DNA of 64,000 nucleotides from Nonlabens sp. MB-3u-79 (GCF_002831625.1 NZ_CP025116.1:434001-498000); one strand, 5' to 3'. Shown: positions 9,226 to 19,003, counted from the stretch's first letter. Notes: generated from the letters alone by a model not told the origin. Numbers and translations are program-made.

Positions 9226-11169
9226 TTACAAACCTTCCATTTCAGTGCTTTTTGGCGGACCATCAATTGGCTCATTTTCCTTTTTCAGATAGGTATCTAA
9301 AAACTTTAGAATGCTGCTATAGGCTTCTATTTGATTTTCCTTTTTAACAAAACCATGACCTTCATCTTCAAACAAGACATATTCTACTGGAACACCATTT
9401 TTTCTAACCCCAGCAACAATCTCATCACTCTCTACTTGTAAGACTCTTGGATCTTGAGAACCTTGTAAAACAATTAATGGTTTGGTTACTTTATCGGTAT
9501 GAAATAAAGGCGAGATGCGTTTTAATCTAACAGAATCTACCGAAAAAGGATCCCCCAATTCGAGGTATAAAGATTTTCTTTGGGACTCCCAATAAGGAGG
9601 AATGCTCTTTAATGTTCTTATCCAGTTCGTGACACCAAAAAGGTTGACACCTACATCAAATTCTTCTGGAGTGTAAGTTAATGCCGCCATAGTCATGTAT
9701 CCACCATAAGAACCTCCTATAATACCTATTTTATCGGCGTCAATTGCTGTTTGTGAAGCCAACCAGTTTTTACCTTCTACACAGTCTTGCAAATCTTTTT
9801 CACCGTGATTAAGATCATCCATTTGATAAAATGTTTTTCCGTAACCACTACTACCTCGATTATTAACCGCTAAAACCGCATAACCATGATTGACCATATA
9901 TTGAATAAGTGAATTAAAGCCTTGACGGGTTTGTCCACCAGGACCTCCATGAACCATAACCATTGCGGGCACTTTTTTTTCTGAAGACGCTTGAAGTGGC
10001 AAGTAATAAATCGCAGGGATTTCAACACCATCAAAGGATTTAAAACGAATCACTTTTGCGGTCACTAAATCTTCCACATCTATAGCGTCATTAAGAACAT
10101 CAGTTAGTTGGTACTGTTCTTTAGTTTCTATATTATAGGTATATAAGTCTGATGGCACATTAGAACCGCCAACATACATACGCATCCATTTTTCGTCATT
10201 GCTAAAACCTACACTAGTGATGCTCTTATCTTTAAAATCTGGCAAATCTATAGGCTTCATCGTTTGAGCATCTACAACTTCAATGGCATTTTTACCATCC
10301 TCATTGACATAAACAACCCTATAACTTCCTTCAGAAGTAAAACCACTACCCATGATATCCCATGATTTTTCCAGCACTTTTTGCTTTTCTTGAGAAGCTA
10401 AATCATAAGACATTAAATAGGAGAATTCACTGCCATCATCTGTGGTATAATAGAATTTAGAATTGTCATTGGAAAAATCTTGAAATGAATTTTTACTTTG
10501 GTAGGAATTAATTTTAATCATTTCTTCTGTCTTAACATCATAAAGAAACAAGTCGCTATCATTGGTATTTAAGGATTTTCTCAGTGCAAAATAATTCTCA
10601 TCAGTAGACATTCCTGAAAAGTTGAGCCCACTATCATCTTGATAAATCATTTCAGAAGAAAAGTCATCAATGGACATTTTATACACGTCAAAATATCTTG
10701 GATTCCTTTTGTTAGAGCCAAAATACAAATACTGTTCGTCTTTTGACCAGCCATAAAAACTGGCTTTAGCACCTTTTGCTGGGGTAATATCTGTTACAAC
10801 ACCATCTAAATCTCTAACGAACAGATGGTCTATTTCATCACCATTACCGTCGGCACTCCATAGCATTCTATTGTCATTTGGAAAATAAGATTCTGCTATT
10901 ATGGAGGTGCTGTCTGAAGCTGTAATCGCTGTCATTTCTCCGCCTTTAGCAGGAATAGTATACACATTATTAATTCCAGAACGGTTGCTGGTAATAAGTA
11001 AACTGCTGTTATCTGCTGAAAAACTTCCTCCACCTACAGCTTCATTATCCATGAATTGTTCAATGGTATACTGCTTAATATCTCGATCCACCGTCGCTTT
11101 GTCTGTGGAGTCTTCTTTACAAGAAAAAAGCAGTACCAATAAGCAACATCCTAAAAGCTTTGTTTTCAT
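9226..11169 (-). CDS. S9 family peptidase (prolyl oligopeptidase type), lipoprotein
   Basis: The 647-residue product has a lipoprotein signal (LLGCCLLVLLFSC), an N-terminal WD40/TolB-like beta-propeller (about 30-370) and a C-terminal alpha/beta-hydrolase domain. The catalytic residues are readable: Ser487 in GGSYGGY, Asp573 in GSQDPR and His605 in EDEGHGF. HGGPGG forms the oxyanion region. Such enzymes cut short peptides, often after proline or as acylaminoacyl/dipeptidyl peptidases, and here would act in the periplasm or on the cell surface. It sits next to the RiPP locus on the same strand as the exporter, but 290 nt separate them, so a link to peptide maturation is only possible. Confidence 0.9.
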   Translation of the reverse strand: MKTKLLGCCLLVLLFSCKEDSTDKATVDRDIKQYTIEQFMDNEAVGGGSFSADNSSLLITSNRSGINNVYTIPAKGGEMTAITASDSTSIIAESYFPNDNRMLWSADGNGDEIDHLFVRDLDGVVTDITPAKGAKASFYGWSKDEQYLYFGSNKRNPRYFDVYKMSIDDFSSEMIYQDDSGLNFSGMSTDENYFALRKSLNTNDSDLFLYDVKTEEMIKINSYQSKNSFQDFSNDNSKFYYTTDDGSEFSYLMSYDLASQEKQKVLEKSWDIMGSGFTSEGSYRVVYVNEDGKNAIEVVDAQTMKPIDLPDFKDKSITSVGFSNDEKWMRMYVGGSNVPSDLYTYNIETKEQYQLTDVLNDAIDVEDLVTAKVIRFKSFDGVEIPAIYYLPLQASSEKKVPAMVMVHGGPGGQTRQGFNSLIQYMVNHGYAVLAVNNRGSSGYGKTFYQMDDLNHGEKDLQDCVEGKNWLASQTAIDADKIGIIGGSYGGYMTMAALTYTPEEFDVGVNLFGVTNWIRTLKSIPPYWESQRKSLYLELGDPFSVDSVRLKRISPLFHTDKVTKPLIVLQGSQDPRVLQVESDEIVAGVRKNGVPVEYVLFEDEGHGFVKKENQIEAYSSILKFLDTYLKKENEPIDGPPKSTEMEGL

Positions 11170-11461
11170 AATAATAGTATTTAATTAGTTCATTAAAAAT
11201 ACACTATTTCAATGAATAACTGATTTTCAAGCTTTTAAAAGGCAGCGCCTATAAGATGAGGCACCTCATTATGAGTTGATGAGCAACTGATGGAACAAGA
11301 AAAGACCAATAGAAACTCCATAGGAGCATCTGTGCTTGTCTGAATTTTTAAGTAAGCCCAACTCCTTGCCGAAAAGCTCCACTTGTCCTTCCCACTTCAA
11401 CTGACATGCTTTTCCAAACCCAGTAAAATTCTACATTTACTAATCCCTCATCTTTCATTTT

Positions 11462-12775
11462 TCATCCAGTTTCTTCCATTCCAGATCTGGAAAACAATTC
11501 TTTAAACTGGTAAAAGAAGCGTTCCAGAAGTCGCGAGTCTTCGGTAACCGTTTCAGCTACGACCTTGGTTTCTTGATACAGCTTGATTTCATTTTGATAC
11601 GAAGTGATTAAGCTGTCGGACAAGGCTACTTGCACATAGTAAAAACCATTTTTATCAGGCACTTGAGAGATGCTGCTTACTTTTCCTTCTACCACTCCAA
11701 ACTCTGCTTCAGGAAAGTTTTGCAGCTTGAGGTAGGTTTTTTGACCCACTTTCAATTTTCCAGAATTCCATACCGGTGTTTTTAATACTGCGATATAGGA
11801 TTGATACTCTTTTGGAAACACGGTGAATAAAAGGTCGCCTTGTACCACTTGCTGGTTTTCGCTCCAGTTTTGAGTAAAGCCCAACCTGCCCTTTAAAGTC
11901 GCTCTTAAAATGTACAGTTGTTCGTAATTACGCACAGCCTTTTTGAGTTGAGTAAAGGATTGGATCACTGATTTATACAATTGCAACTCTTCTTTGGTAC
12001 GGTTGATTTTAATACCTTCTAGCGAGCTGGAGGTATTGCTCAACTGGTTCCTGAGCTGGGAGATACTCGCATCAACACTTTGATAAGCCCTTCTATTTTG
12101 CGCATATTCCAATTGTTTTAACTCGTACTCTTGGGCCGACACCACTCCTTTTTCAAAAAGTGCTTTGCTGCGATCCAGTTCTTTCTTTTTAAAGTCTAAT
12201 TCTGTTTTTTGTATCCGCTTTCGCGAAAGCGTATTTCTCAACTGCACCTGTAACTGCATTCTAGTAGATCGATTTGCTATAGCATCGTTGTCAAAGGGTT
12301 GCAACTCCTTATTGAGCTGGTACTGCATATAGGCATTTTCAAAAGCAGCAAAAGGCGCTTCAAGGTCACCCAAAAACAGAATGGGCAAACTATCTAAAGG
12401 AAATTGGAAGTACTTTTTATCATAAGACACTGTATCCAGCACCTGTTCTAACCAGAGTACATCTTTATAATTTGCAGCATTTTGAAGCACCGCTAGCAGC
12501 TCGCCAGTTTCAACTTCTTGGTCATTGACCACTAACAAATGTTGAATCATGGAGTTGATCTTGCTGTATTCTTTTTGTGGTGGCACTTGGGTGGTGATGA
12601 TACCTTGTGACACGATAATATCTGGATACTTGACCCACCAAGAAATAAATAAAAGCAGTACGATCAGAATTAAAAACAAGGCGTTCCCATACCTGAGCAT
12701 ACTGCTAGGCACCTTAGTGAGTATTTCCTGTACTTCCTCACTTCGCAATTCTATGTCTTTTAATTGGTCTGGCAT
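11462..12775 (-). CDS. HlyD-family periplasmic adaptor of a peptide exporter
   Basis: About 437 residues from the ATG at 12775, which gives the family N-terminus MPDQLKDIELRSEEVQEIL. A longer frame to 12805 runs into a repeated segment and is unlikely. One membrane helix (YGNALFLILIVLLLFISWWV) is followed by a lipoyl-like half, a long coiled coil (about 180-290, with KRIQKTELDFKKKELDRSK) and a beta-barrel end (LKVGQKTYLKLQNFP). HlyD proteins bridge an inner-membrane ABC exporter to the outer membrane. It lies 3' of the C39 exporter gene on the same strand, so the two form the export unit of the RiPP locus. The palindrome copy at 12218 encodes TLSRKR within the coiled coil. Confidence 0.9.
   Translation of the reverse strand: MPDQLKDIELRSEEVQEILTKVPSSMLRYGNALFLILIVLLLFISWWVKYPDIIVSQGIITTQVPPQKEYSKINSMIQHLLVVNDQEVETGELLAVLQNAANYKDVLWLEQVLDTVSYDKKYFQFPLDSLPILFLGDLEAPFAAFENAYMQYQLNKELQPFDNDAIANRSTRMQLQVQLRNTLSRKRIQKTELDFKKKELDRSKALFEKGVVSAQEYELKQLEYAQNRRAYQSVDASISQLRNQLSNTSSSLEGIKINRTKEELQLYKSVIQSFTQLKKAVRNYEQLYILRATLKGRLGFTQNWSENQQVVQGDLLFTVFPKEYQSYIAVLKTPVWNSGKLKVGQKTYLKLQNFPEAEFGVVEGKVSSISQVPDKNGFYYVQVALSDSLITSYQNEIKLYQETKVVAETVTEDSRLLERFFYQFKELFSRSGMEETG
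12218..12233. repeat. Palindrome CGCTTTCGCGAAAGCG (copy 3)
   Basis: Exact copy inside the HlyD-family gene, read as LSRKR on the minus strand. Confidence 0.9.
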
Positions 12776-12797
12776 ATTAATTTTCCGCGCAAGCGGA

Positions 12798-13065
12798 AAT
12801 CTCATTTAATTTGTCAAGCCGTTTCATAACGGCTTTGCTATATTTTATCTTTATTTTTATTAAAACCGAAACCTTTTCCCCTGCCCTGAAGGGTGAGGTT
12901 TCTACATTGTTATAAATCCATATTCCATATTCTCTAATCGGTATTTAGTATTTAAAAAACCCATCTGTCCTGCGGACATCTTCCCTTTGGGAAGGTTTAG
13001 GGATGGGCTTTAACTTCCTAACTCCAACTGATTCTTAACCAGGTGATAGTAGTCGCCTTTTAAAG
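12798..13065. repeat. Left copy of a ~270-bp direct repeat flanking the exporter gene
   Basis: It is nearly identical to 15501-15775 and covers the spacer 3' of the exporter gene plus its last ~18 codons. Within it, 12957-13013 could fold as a three-armed structure: outer arms CCCATC/GATGGG, with inner hairpins TGTCC/GGACA and CTTCCC/GGGAAG. Read on the minus strand this lies just after the exporter stop and could act as its 3' end structure. Confidence 0.9.
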
Positions 13066-15244
13066 CAATCAAACTTTCATGAGTACCTTGTTCTGCTATT
13101 TTTCCTTGATCTAAAACTACGATTTGATCTGCATTTTTTACGGTACTCAGTCGGTGAGCAATGACCAATACGGTTTTGTTTTTGAAAAAAATGTTGAGTT
13201 TGTCCATGATCACTTTTTCGTTATTGGCGTCTAGTGCGCTGGTAGCCTCGTCAAAAAACAGGAAATCCGGATTTTTATATACTGCTCTAGCTATTAGTAA
13301 ACGTTGTTTCTGTCCTGTACTGAGTCCGATACCTTCCATACCTATTTGGGTGTTGTAGGAAAGCGGTAAGGACTCTATATATTCTTTAATGTTTGCTACG
13401 TCTATGGCGTGTGCTAATTTTTTCTTATCGATATAATCATCCCCCACGGCAATGTTATGAGCAATACTGTCATTAAAAATATAACCTTCTTGCAGGACGA
13501 CACCGCAACTTTCTCGCCAGGCACTTTGCGAGATATTCTTCAAGTTGTGCTGTCCTACTTTAATCTTTCCTTCCAAAGGATCGTAGAATTTGAGCAGCAT
13601 TTTCATTAAAGTGGTTTTACCGCTACCGCTAACCCCAACAATTGCAGTTACTTTATTAGCTGGAATAGTTAGATTCAATTCTTGCAATACCAGCTGTTCA
13701 CTTCCAATATAGCGGTAGGACAAGTTTTCTAAGCTGATGTCTTCATCTGTGGAGTAGTCACTTATTTTTTGAGCCGGATCTGACTCTTCATCTTCTTTAT
13801 TATGGATCTCCCCTAATCGTTCTAAAGAGATTTTGGCATCTTGCCATTCTTTAATAAAACCGATCAATTGCCCTATGGGTGCATTGAGTTGGCCGACTAT
13901 ATAACTGATGGCAAGCATCATCCCTAAAGTAATGTCCCCCGAAATTACCAAAGTAGCCGATAATACTGTAATGATAATATTCTTCAACTCATTAATGAAT
14001 CCAGATCCTACCGACTGGTATTGCTCTAGTGCCAGCCCTTCCACGGCAACTTTATACAATCGAGCTTGTGTAAATTCCCAGTTCCAGCGCTTGCGTTTCT
14101 CTGCATTGTGCAGTTTGATATCTTGCATGCCATTGATGATTTCGATGACCTTGCTTTGCTCCTGACTGACTTGTGCAAAGCGCTTATAATCGAGGTCTTT
14201 GCGTTTCTTTAAAAAAATGACAATCCATAAAAAATACAGCAGGCTACCCAATGCAAATACCCCAAAAATACTAAGGTTGTAATACAGCAACACGATAGAA
14301 AAAACCACCAAATTTACCATAGAAAATAACACGTCTAGTGATGATGTGGTGAGAATACGCTCCACACGCCTATGATCATTGATGCGCTGTAATATATCTC
14401 CTGTTACTCTCGAATCAAAAAAAGCAATAGGCAATTTCATTAACTTGATAAAAAAGTCAGATACGAGTGAAATATTAATTCGCGTGCTGATATGCAACAA
14501 AATCCAACTGCGCACCACCTGAATAGCGGTGCGACCAATAAATAACGCCAATTGAGCAAAAAGCACTAAATAAATAAATGGAACATCTTGGTTTTTAATT
14601 CCTATGTCAACAATGCTTTGGGTTAAGAAAGGAAAGATCAATTGCAATATACTGGCAGCTATCAAGCCTAAAACCAGTTGCCATAAATACTTTTTGTATT
14701 TAAAAACATATCGGGACAGTATGGAGAAACCAAATTCCTTTTTCTCATCCCCAGCATTTTCTTGTTCATATAAAGCAGGCGTAGGCTCTAGTAATAAGGC
14801 GATTCCTTCTTCTGTTTCCCTACTTGCATCTTTACCTATCCAATGGTCTAGGAATTCTCTTTGGGTGTATTTTAAAAGACCGTGTGCTGGGTCTGAGATG
14901 TGGTAAATATTCCCATCTTCCGTCTTCCCAAAGGGAAGAAACTTTTTAGATGCAGACACTTTATAAAGCACCACGTAATGATTCTTATTCCAGTGAAGTA
15001 TACAAGGTAGTGGTGCTTCTTCTAATTTTTGAGCATCGATTTTTACGCCTAAGGATCTAAAGCCTATCGCTTCAGCCGCATTGCTTACACCTTGTAAATT
15101 ACTTCCTGTTCTTATGGTCTCAGAAAGTATTCTTAAGCGTTGTATGTTTATGGATTGTTGATAATGTCTGGCTATGATTTTAAGGCAGGTGGGACCACAG
15201 TCTTTTTGGTCTAATTGTTTATAGTGTGTAAAATTTTTAATCAT
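13010..15244 (-). CDS. Peptidase-containing ABC exporter (PCAT, C39 peptidase + ABC)
   Basis: The 744-residue product has three parts. The N-terminal C39 peptidase has Cys16 in QKDCGPTC, His89 in WNKNHYVV and Asp118 in ISDPAHG, the complete triad. A membrane domain (about 170-480) follows. The ATPase has Walker A GVSGSGKTT (from 537), signature LSTGQKQR and Walker B FLFFDEATSALD. C39 exporters cut leader peptides after a double glycine and export the rest, which fits the Gly-Gly precursor at 21721. Residues about 102-112 (FLPFGKTEDG) are encoded by a segment resembling the intergenic repeat in the flanks. Its 3' end is duplicated upstream at 15719. Confidence 0.95.
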   Translation of the reverse strand: MIKNFTHYKQLDQKDCGPTCLKIIARHYQQSINIQRLRILSETIRTGSNLQGVSNAAEAIGFRSLGVKIDAQKLEEAPLPCILHWNKNHYVVLYKVSASKKFLPFGKTEDGNIYHISDPAHGLLKYTQREFLDHWIGKDASRETEEGIALLLEPTPALYEQENAGDEKKEFGFSILSRYVFKYKKYLWQLVLGLIAASILQLIFPFLTQSIVDIGIKNQDVPFIYLVLFAQLALFIGRTAIQVVRSWILLHISTRINISLVSDFFIKLMKLPIAFFDSRVTGDILQRINDHRRVERILTTSSLDVLFSMVNLVVFSIVLLYYNLSIFGVFALGSLLYFLWIVIFLKKRKDLDYKRFAQVSQEQSKVIEIINGMQDIKLHNAEKRKRWNWEFTQARLYKVAVEGLALEQYQSVGSGFINELKNIIITVLSATLVISGDITLGMMLAISYIVGQLNAPIGQLIGFIKEWQDAKISLERLGEIHNKEDEESDPAQKISDYSTDEDISLENLSYRYIGSEQLVLQELNLTIPANKVTAIVGVSGSGKTTLMKMLLKFYDPLEGKIKVGQHNLKNISQSAWRESCGVVLQEGYIFNDSIAHNIAVGDDYIDKKKLAHAIDVANIKEYIESLPLSYNTQIGMEGIGLSTGQKQRLLIARAVYKNPDFLFFDEATSALDANNEKVIMDKLNIFFKNKTVLVIAHRLSTVKNADQIVVLDQGKIAEQGTHESLIALKGDYYHLVKNQLELGS
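14924..14938. repeat. CTTCCCAAAGGGAAG inverted repeat inside the exporter gene
   Basis: It shares the CTTCCC/GGGAAG arm and the nearby GATGGG with the intergenic repeats at 12980, 15474 and 15690. Here it is read in frame between the C39 catalytic His and Asp. Confidence 0.6.
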
Positions 15245-15280
15245 TTTCTTTAACTAAGTCCTTTAAACCTAAATATTTTA

Positions 15281-15500
15281 TCTCTTTTAATTTGTCAAGC
15301 CGTTGCATAAAGGCGTTGCTATTTTCTATTCCAATTTCAATATTTCTTTACCAATCACCAATCTTGTAACAATGCTTTAGAACCGGCAGTTTCCGCATCA
15401 AGTGCGGAAATTCATGATTTTTACTTACATACTTCTATATTATTTATACAAAACCCATCTGTCCTGCGGACATCTTCCCTAAGGGAAGAGTTTTATTTTT
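15281..15500. repeat. Third, partial copy of the exporter-flanking repeat
   Basis: Two blocks of the direct repeat recur here. One is the TTTAATTTGTCAAGCCGTT block (about 15281-15330). The other is the AAACCCATCTGTCC block with its CTTCCC/GGGAAG hairpin (15449-15490). Between them a TTTCCGC/GCGGAAA inverted repeat (about 15388-15412) matches one at 12781-12799. No gene is present. Confidence 0.7.
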
Positions 15501-15775
15501 AAATCTCTTTTAATTTGTCAAGCCGTTGCATAAAGGCTTTGCTATATTTTATCTTTATTTTTATTTTTATTAAAACCGAAACCTTTTCCCCTGCCCTGAA
15601 GGGTGAGGTTTCTACATTGTTATAAATCCATATTCCATATTCTCTAATCGGTATTTAGTATTTAAAAAACCCATCTGTCCTGCGAACATCTTCCCTAAGG
15701 GAAGGTTTAGGGATGAGCTTTAACTTCCCAACTCCAACTGATTATTAACCAGGTGATAGTAGTCGCCTTTTAAAG
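15501..15775. repeat. Right copy of the ~270-bp direct repeat flanking the exporter gene
   Basis: It aligns with 12798-13065 almost end to end, including the spacer and the start of the exporter's 3' coding end. A TTTTTA step in the T-rich stretch is repeated once more here. Confidence 0.9.
15719..15775 (-). pseudogene. 3' end remnant of a second PCAT exporter gene
   Basis: On the minus strand about 18 codons read LKGDYYHLVNNQLELGS followed by a stop, the same as the last residues of the intact exporter apart from one Lys/Asn change. Nothing else of the gene remains upstream. It shows that the exporter gene, or at least its end, was once duplicated in tandem. Confidence 0.8.
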
Positions 15776-16029
15776 AGCGTAAGCATGCCTCTTCATAACA
15801 GCCAACTTATTATTGTATATCAAGTATTTTAGTTACTTTTATATTGGAATAACATTTATGTTGTTTTGGTTTTAGCGAACCTGTGAGGGCCTTTACTTAG
15901 TAGAGGCTCTTACTTTTTAAAGTTTTTAAGTCGGTGTCAATTAATTTTAATTATTCATAGACATTCTGATAAATCGAAGAACTTATAAGTCCTGGAAAAG
16001 AAAGAGCTCCCCATCTCATCTGCTTTTTT
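15776..16029. other. Spacer, no gene seen
   Basis: A/T-rich sequence between the exporter remnant and the outer-membrane protein gene. An imperfect inverted repeat (GAGGGCCTTTACT with AGTAGAGGCTC) near 15886-15910 could end the minus-strand transcript. No coding potential was seen. Confidence 0.35.
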
Positions 16030-16527
16030 TTATAAATGATACCTTACAAGTACTCCTGCATTCACAATACCTCCCAACGGAATAGCACTATAAGTAGAGA
16101 CTAATCTCAATCCATAGTTCAGTTTGTATGCAGTTCTAAATACTGTCTGAACTCCTAAATCCAATCCAAAACCTTTATTTTTCTCTAGAATTATATCTTC
16201 ACTAAAATGCAAATAAGAGAAGCCCGTGATAGCTTCAAACTTGAAGTTGTCAAAATTCCCAAAAGCGTAGTTTATCTGAAGCCCAAACTTGCCCAAATCA
16301 TAGCTCCTTGAATCTTTGTTATCCATAGCAGCTTGAGATGCTGATACCCCTATTGAAATATCCTGATGAATACGATAGCTAAATTGCCCTCCATAATTCA
16401 ATCCACCATCTTCTCTAACCAATTGCTGATTTAAATGTATATCAACAAAAAATACCGATTGAGAATACGTAGTCACTGCTAACATAAAAGCAACAAGTAA
16501 GGTGGTATAAAATCTGACAGAATTCAT
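16030..16527 (-). CDS. Outer-membrane beta-barrel protein of the RiPP locus
   Basis: 165 residues from the ATG at 16527, which starts directly with a signal peptide (MNSVRFYTTLLVAFMLAVTT ending TYSQ). The longer frame to 16623 has no sensible N-terminus and would run through the palindromic site at 16616. The mature part alternates polar and aromatic residues (YGGQFSYRIHQDISIGVSAS, FGLQINYAFGN, AGVLVRYHL), like a small eight-strand porin-type barrel with a terminal Leu. It is divergent from lanB and shares the intergenic region that contains the candidate operator. It could aid export or protect the producer, but this is inference. Confidence 0.65.
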   Translation of the reverse strand: MNSVRFYTTLLVAFMLAVTTYSQSVFFVDIHLNQQLVREDGGLNYGGQFSYRIHQDISIGVSASQAAMDNKDSRSYDLGKFGLQINYAFGNFDNFKFEAITGFSYLHFSEDIILEKNKGFGLDLGVQTVFRTAYKLNYGLRLVSTYSAIPLGGIVNAGVLVRYHL

Positions 16528-16615
16528 TGATGGTCTGGTTGAGTGTTGGACATTATTACTTTTGTTTATGATTGTAAATGTAAGGGCATGATGCGCTAAT
16601 ATGCAAATTCTTATT

Positions 16616-16637
16616 GTCGACATTCATGAATAACGAG
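16616..16637. promoter_or_regulatory. Candidate operator between the barrel-protein gene and lanB
   Basis: The site GTCGACATTCATGAATAACGAG is nearly the same as the perfect palindrome at 21623-21646 (shared core ATTCATGAATA with flanking CGA). It lies 114 nt before lanB and 89 nt before the divergent barrel-protein gene. The regulator encoded at 19912 is the natural candidate to bind it. Confidence 0.55.
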
Positions 16638-16750
16638 TCTTTTTTAATGATTTTAAAGTACTAAAATCATAAAAAAGGATTAGATGACGTATTAATTAAG
16701 CCAATTTGTTATACATAATGTAATTCTATATATTTGTTAAAATATTCTTA

Positions 16751-18991
16751 ATGAAATTGAGGGAGCCGTATAAAAATAGTTACCAAATCCTAACTCAGTA
16801 TGTTCTGAGAACCCCATTAGCGCCATTTAATTTCTATCAAAACACCCTAAGTAAAGACTTATCATCAGACTCGATTTTTCATCAAGTTCTTAAAAACCCT
16901 GTTCTAAGAGAAGGGATTTACTTGGCTTCACCAGAGTTATATGCTCAGATTATAAAATGGGAAAAAGGCTTTTTAAAAGATGCCAAGAAAATAGAACGAT
17001 TAAAGGTTGCAATTTTAAAATACACTACAAGAATCACGACACGATGCACGCCTTTTGGGCTTTTTGCTTCTTGTTCTTCAGGCAGCTTTGGAGAAGCTAC
17101 TAAAGTTATCTTACAGGATCAAAGTACCTACAAGCGCTGTACAAGATTTGACACCACTTTTCTAGCACAACTCTCTCAGATTTTACTAGAAGATAAAGCA
17201 CTTCAATCAGAATTACTGTTTTACCCTAATACGAGTTTATATAAGATCAACGACCATTACAGGTATGTAGAATACCGTATCCATCATAAGAGAAGATCCT
17301 ATTCTCTTGAAGGCATCATAAAGACCGATGTATTAGAATTGATTATAGCACAAGCACAATCAGGTAAAACCATAAAAGAGCTGGCAATTTTATTAGTAGA
17401 TGAAGATATTAACTTACAAGAAGCTATAGATTTTATAGAACAACTGATCCATCATCAAATACTAGTTTCAGAATTAGAAATCACTCTAACTGGAGAAGAT
17501 TATTTGACCCGTTTAATGGATCGATTAAAGAAATTACCCGCCTCTAAAGGCACTTATAAAAAACTATTAGAACTTCAAAAAAGCTTAAACAGACTGGATC
17601 ATACAATAGGTAATACCATAGAACATTATAAAAAACCTATAAAAATCGCTCAAGAATTAGTGCCAGACCTGGATACCAAATATTTATTCCAGACCGATTG
17701 TTTTTCTATATCACATCACAATAGTTTGAGCAAGGACATAAAAAAACAACTTCACAAAGCCTTCTTATTATTCAATAAATTAACAGTGGCATCTACTGGG
17801 AGGAATTTAGTTGACTTTAAAACTAACTTTACCAAACGTTTTGAAGAGTCAGAAGTCCCCTTGCATCTAGTACTTGATGCAGAAACTGGAATAGGTTATG
17901 GTTCCAAAAAAGAAGACAGCAACTCCATACTAGATGATCTTCAAGTAGGCCATACAAAACCAAAACGCTACCAGCACATAATATGGACCGATATAGATCA
18001 TATAATCCATAAAAAATTGATAACTGCAACCCAGCAAAACAACTATGTTCTTTCATTAAAAGAGGAAGATTTTAAAGACATAACAGTTAATTTCTCCGAT
18101 TTACCAGACACCCTATCTTCTATTATAGAGGTCTATAAGGAAGACCAACTGTTTATAAAAGGAGCTGGAGGTAGTAGTGCTGTGAATTTGTTAGGCAGGT
18201 TTAGTCATGGAACACAAGAATTATTAGATCAGGTACATCATATAGTAGGTATAGAAAAGCAAATCAACAAAGATGCGATACTGGCAGAGATTGTTCATTT
18301 GCCAGAAGCGAGAACAGGTAACATATTACAACGCCCTCGTTTTAGAAATTATGAAATCCCATACTTAGGAAAATCCAGTGTGCCAGAAGAATTTCAAATT
18401 CCCATAGAAGATTTATTCATATCGGTAAAGAATAAAAAGATTGTTTTAAGATCCAAAAGACTCAACAAACAGATCATCCCTAGGTTGGGGAACGCCCATA
18501 ATTACAGTGGTAGTTCTTTACCTATTTATCAGTTTCTCTGTGAGTTGCAAAGTGAAAACAAGCGCTCTTGGATAGGTTTTGAATGGAACGAGATTCATAA
18601 AAATCTGAGCTTTTTACCTAGAGTCACTTGTGAAAATATGATTTTTTCAAAAGCGAGATGGAATATAGAAACAGCCACTTTTAAAGCTATTTTAAAAGAA
18701 CAGGACATCATGAAAGCCATAAGCAAATGGCAATCTTCCTTACAGCTACCAGATCAAGTAGAGCTTATAGAAGGAGATAATAAATTGTTGATCTATTTAA
18801 AGAGCAAAGCTTCTGTAAACATGCTGTTGCATACTGTTAAAAGTAAATCGAATTTTAGACTAGAGGAATTTCTGTTTGAAGAAAAAGCTGTGGTAAATGA
18901 TCAAAAAGGAAACTCCTATTGCAATCAATTTGTAGTATCCTTTTATAATAAGGACCAACTAAAACGAATGGATTATGATGGAGAACATTAA
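16751..18991 (+). CDS. lanB: Lantibiotic dehydratase, N-terminal (glutamylation) half of a split LanB
   Basis: The 746-residue product belongs to the LanB N-terminal family. The best motif is TRCTPFGLFASC (about 97-108), followed by FDTTFLAQLSQILLE. Other family features are GAGGSSAVNLLGRF and LHLVLDAETGIGYG. In class I lanthipeptide synthesis this part transfers glutamate from Glu-tRNA to Ser/Thr of the precursor, before elimination to dehydroamino acids. The C-terminal elimination domain is a separate gene (19083), a split arrangement common in Bacteroidota and thiopeptide systems. The start follows an A/T-rich leader 114 nt after the candidate operator. Symbol used in the generic sense. 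Confidence 0.9.
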   Translation: MKLREPYKNSYQILTQYVLRTPLAPFNFYQNTLSKDLSSDSIFHQVLKNPVLREGIYLASPELYAQIIKWEKGFLKDAKKIERLKVAILKYTTRITTRCTPFGLFASCSSGSFGEATKVILQDQSTYKRCTRFDTTFLAQLSQILLEDKALQSELLFYPNTSLYKINDHYRYVEYRIHHKRRSYSLEGIIKTDVLELIIAQAQSGKTIKELAILLVDEDINLQEAIDFIEQLIHHQILVSELEITLTGEDYLTRLMDRLKKLPASKGTYKKLLELQKSLNRLDHTIGNTIEHYKKPIKIAQELVPDLDTKYLFQTDCFSISHHNSLSKDIKKQLHKAFLLFNKLTVASTGRNLVDFKTNFTKRFEESEVPLHLVLDAETGIGYGSKKEDSNSILDDLQVGHTKPKRYQHIIWTDIDHIIHKKLITATQQNNYVLSLKEEDFKDITVNFSDLPDTLSSIIEVYKEDQLFIKGAGGSSAVNLLGRFSHGTQELLDQVHHIVGIEKQINKDAILAEIVHLPEARTGNILQRPRFRNYEIPYLGKSSVPEEFQIPIEDLFISVKNKKIVLRSKRLNKQIIPRLGNAHNYSGSSLPIYQFLCELQSENKRSWIGFEWNEIHKNLSFLPRVTCENMIFSKARWNIETATFKAILKEQDIMKAISKWQSSLQLPDQVELIEGDNKLLIYLKSKASVNMLLHTVKSKSNFRLEEFLFEEKAVVNDQKGNSYCNQFVVSFYNKDQLKRMDYDGEH

Positions 18992-19003
18992 TTATAACTG
19001 TTC

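Noticed and set aside
12776..12805. Upstream ATG (12805) as start of the HlyD gene
   Set aside because: The added residues MRFPLARKIN are encoded by a repeated TTTCCGC/GCGGAAA segment; the ATG at 12775 gives the family N-terminus.
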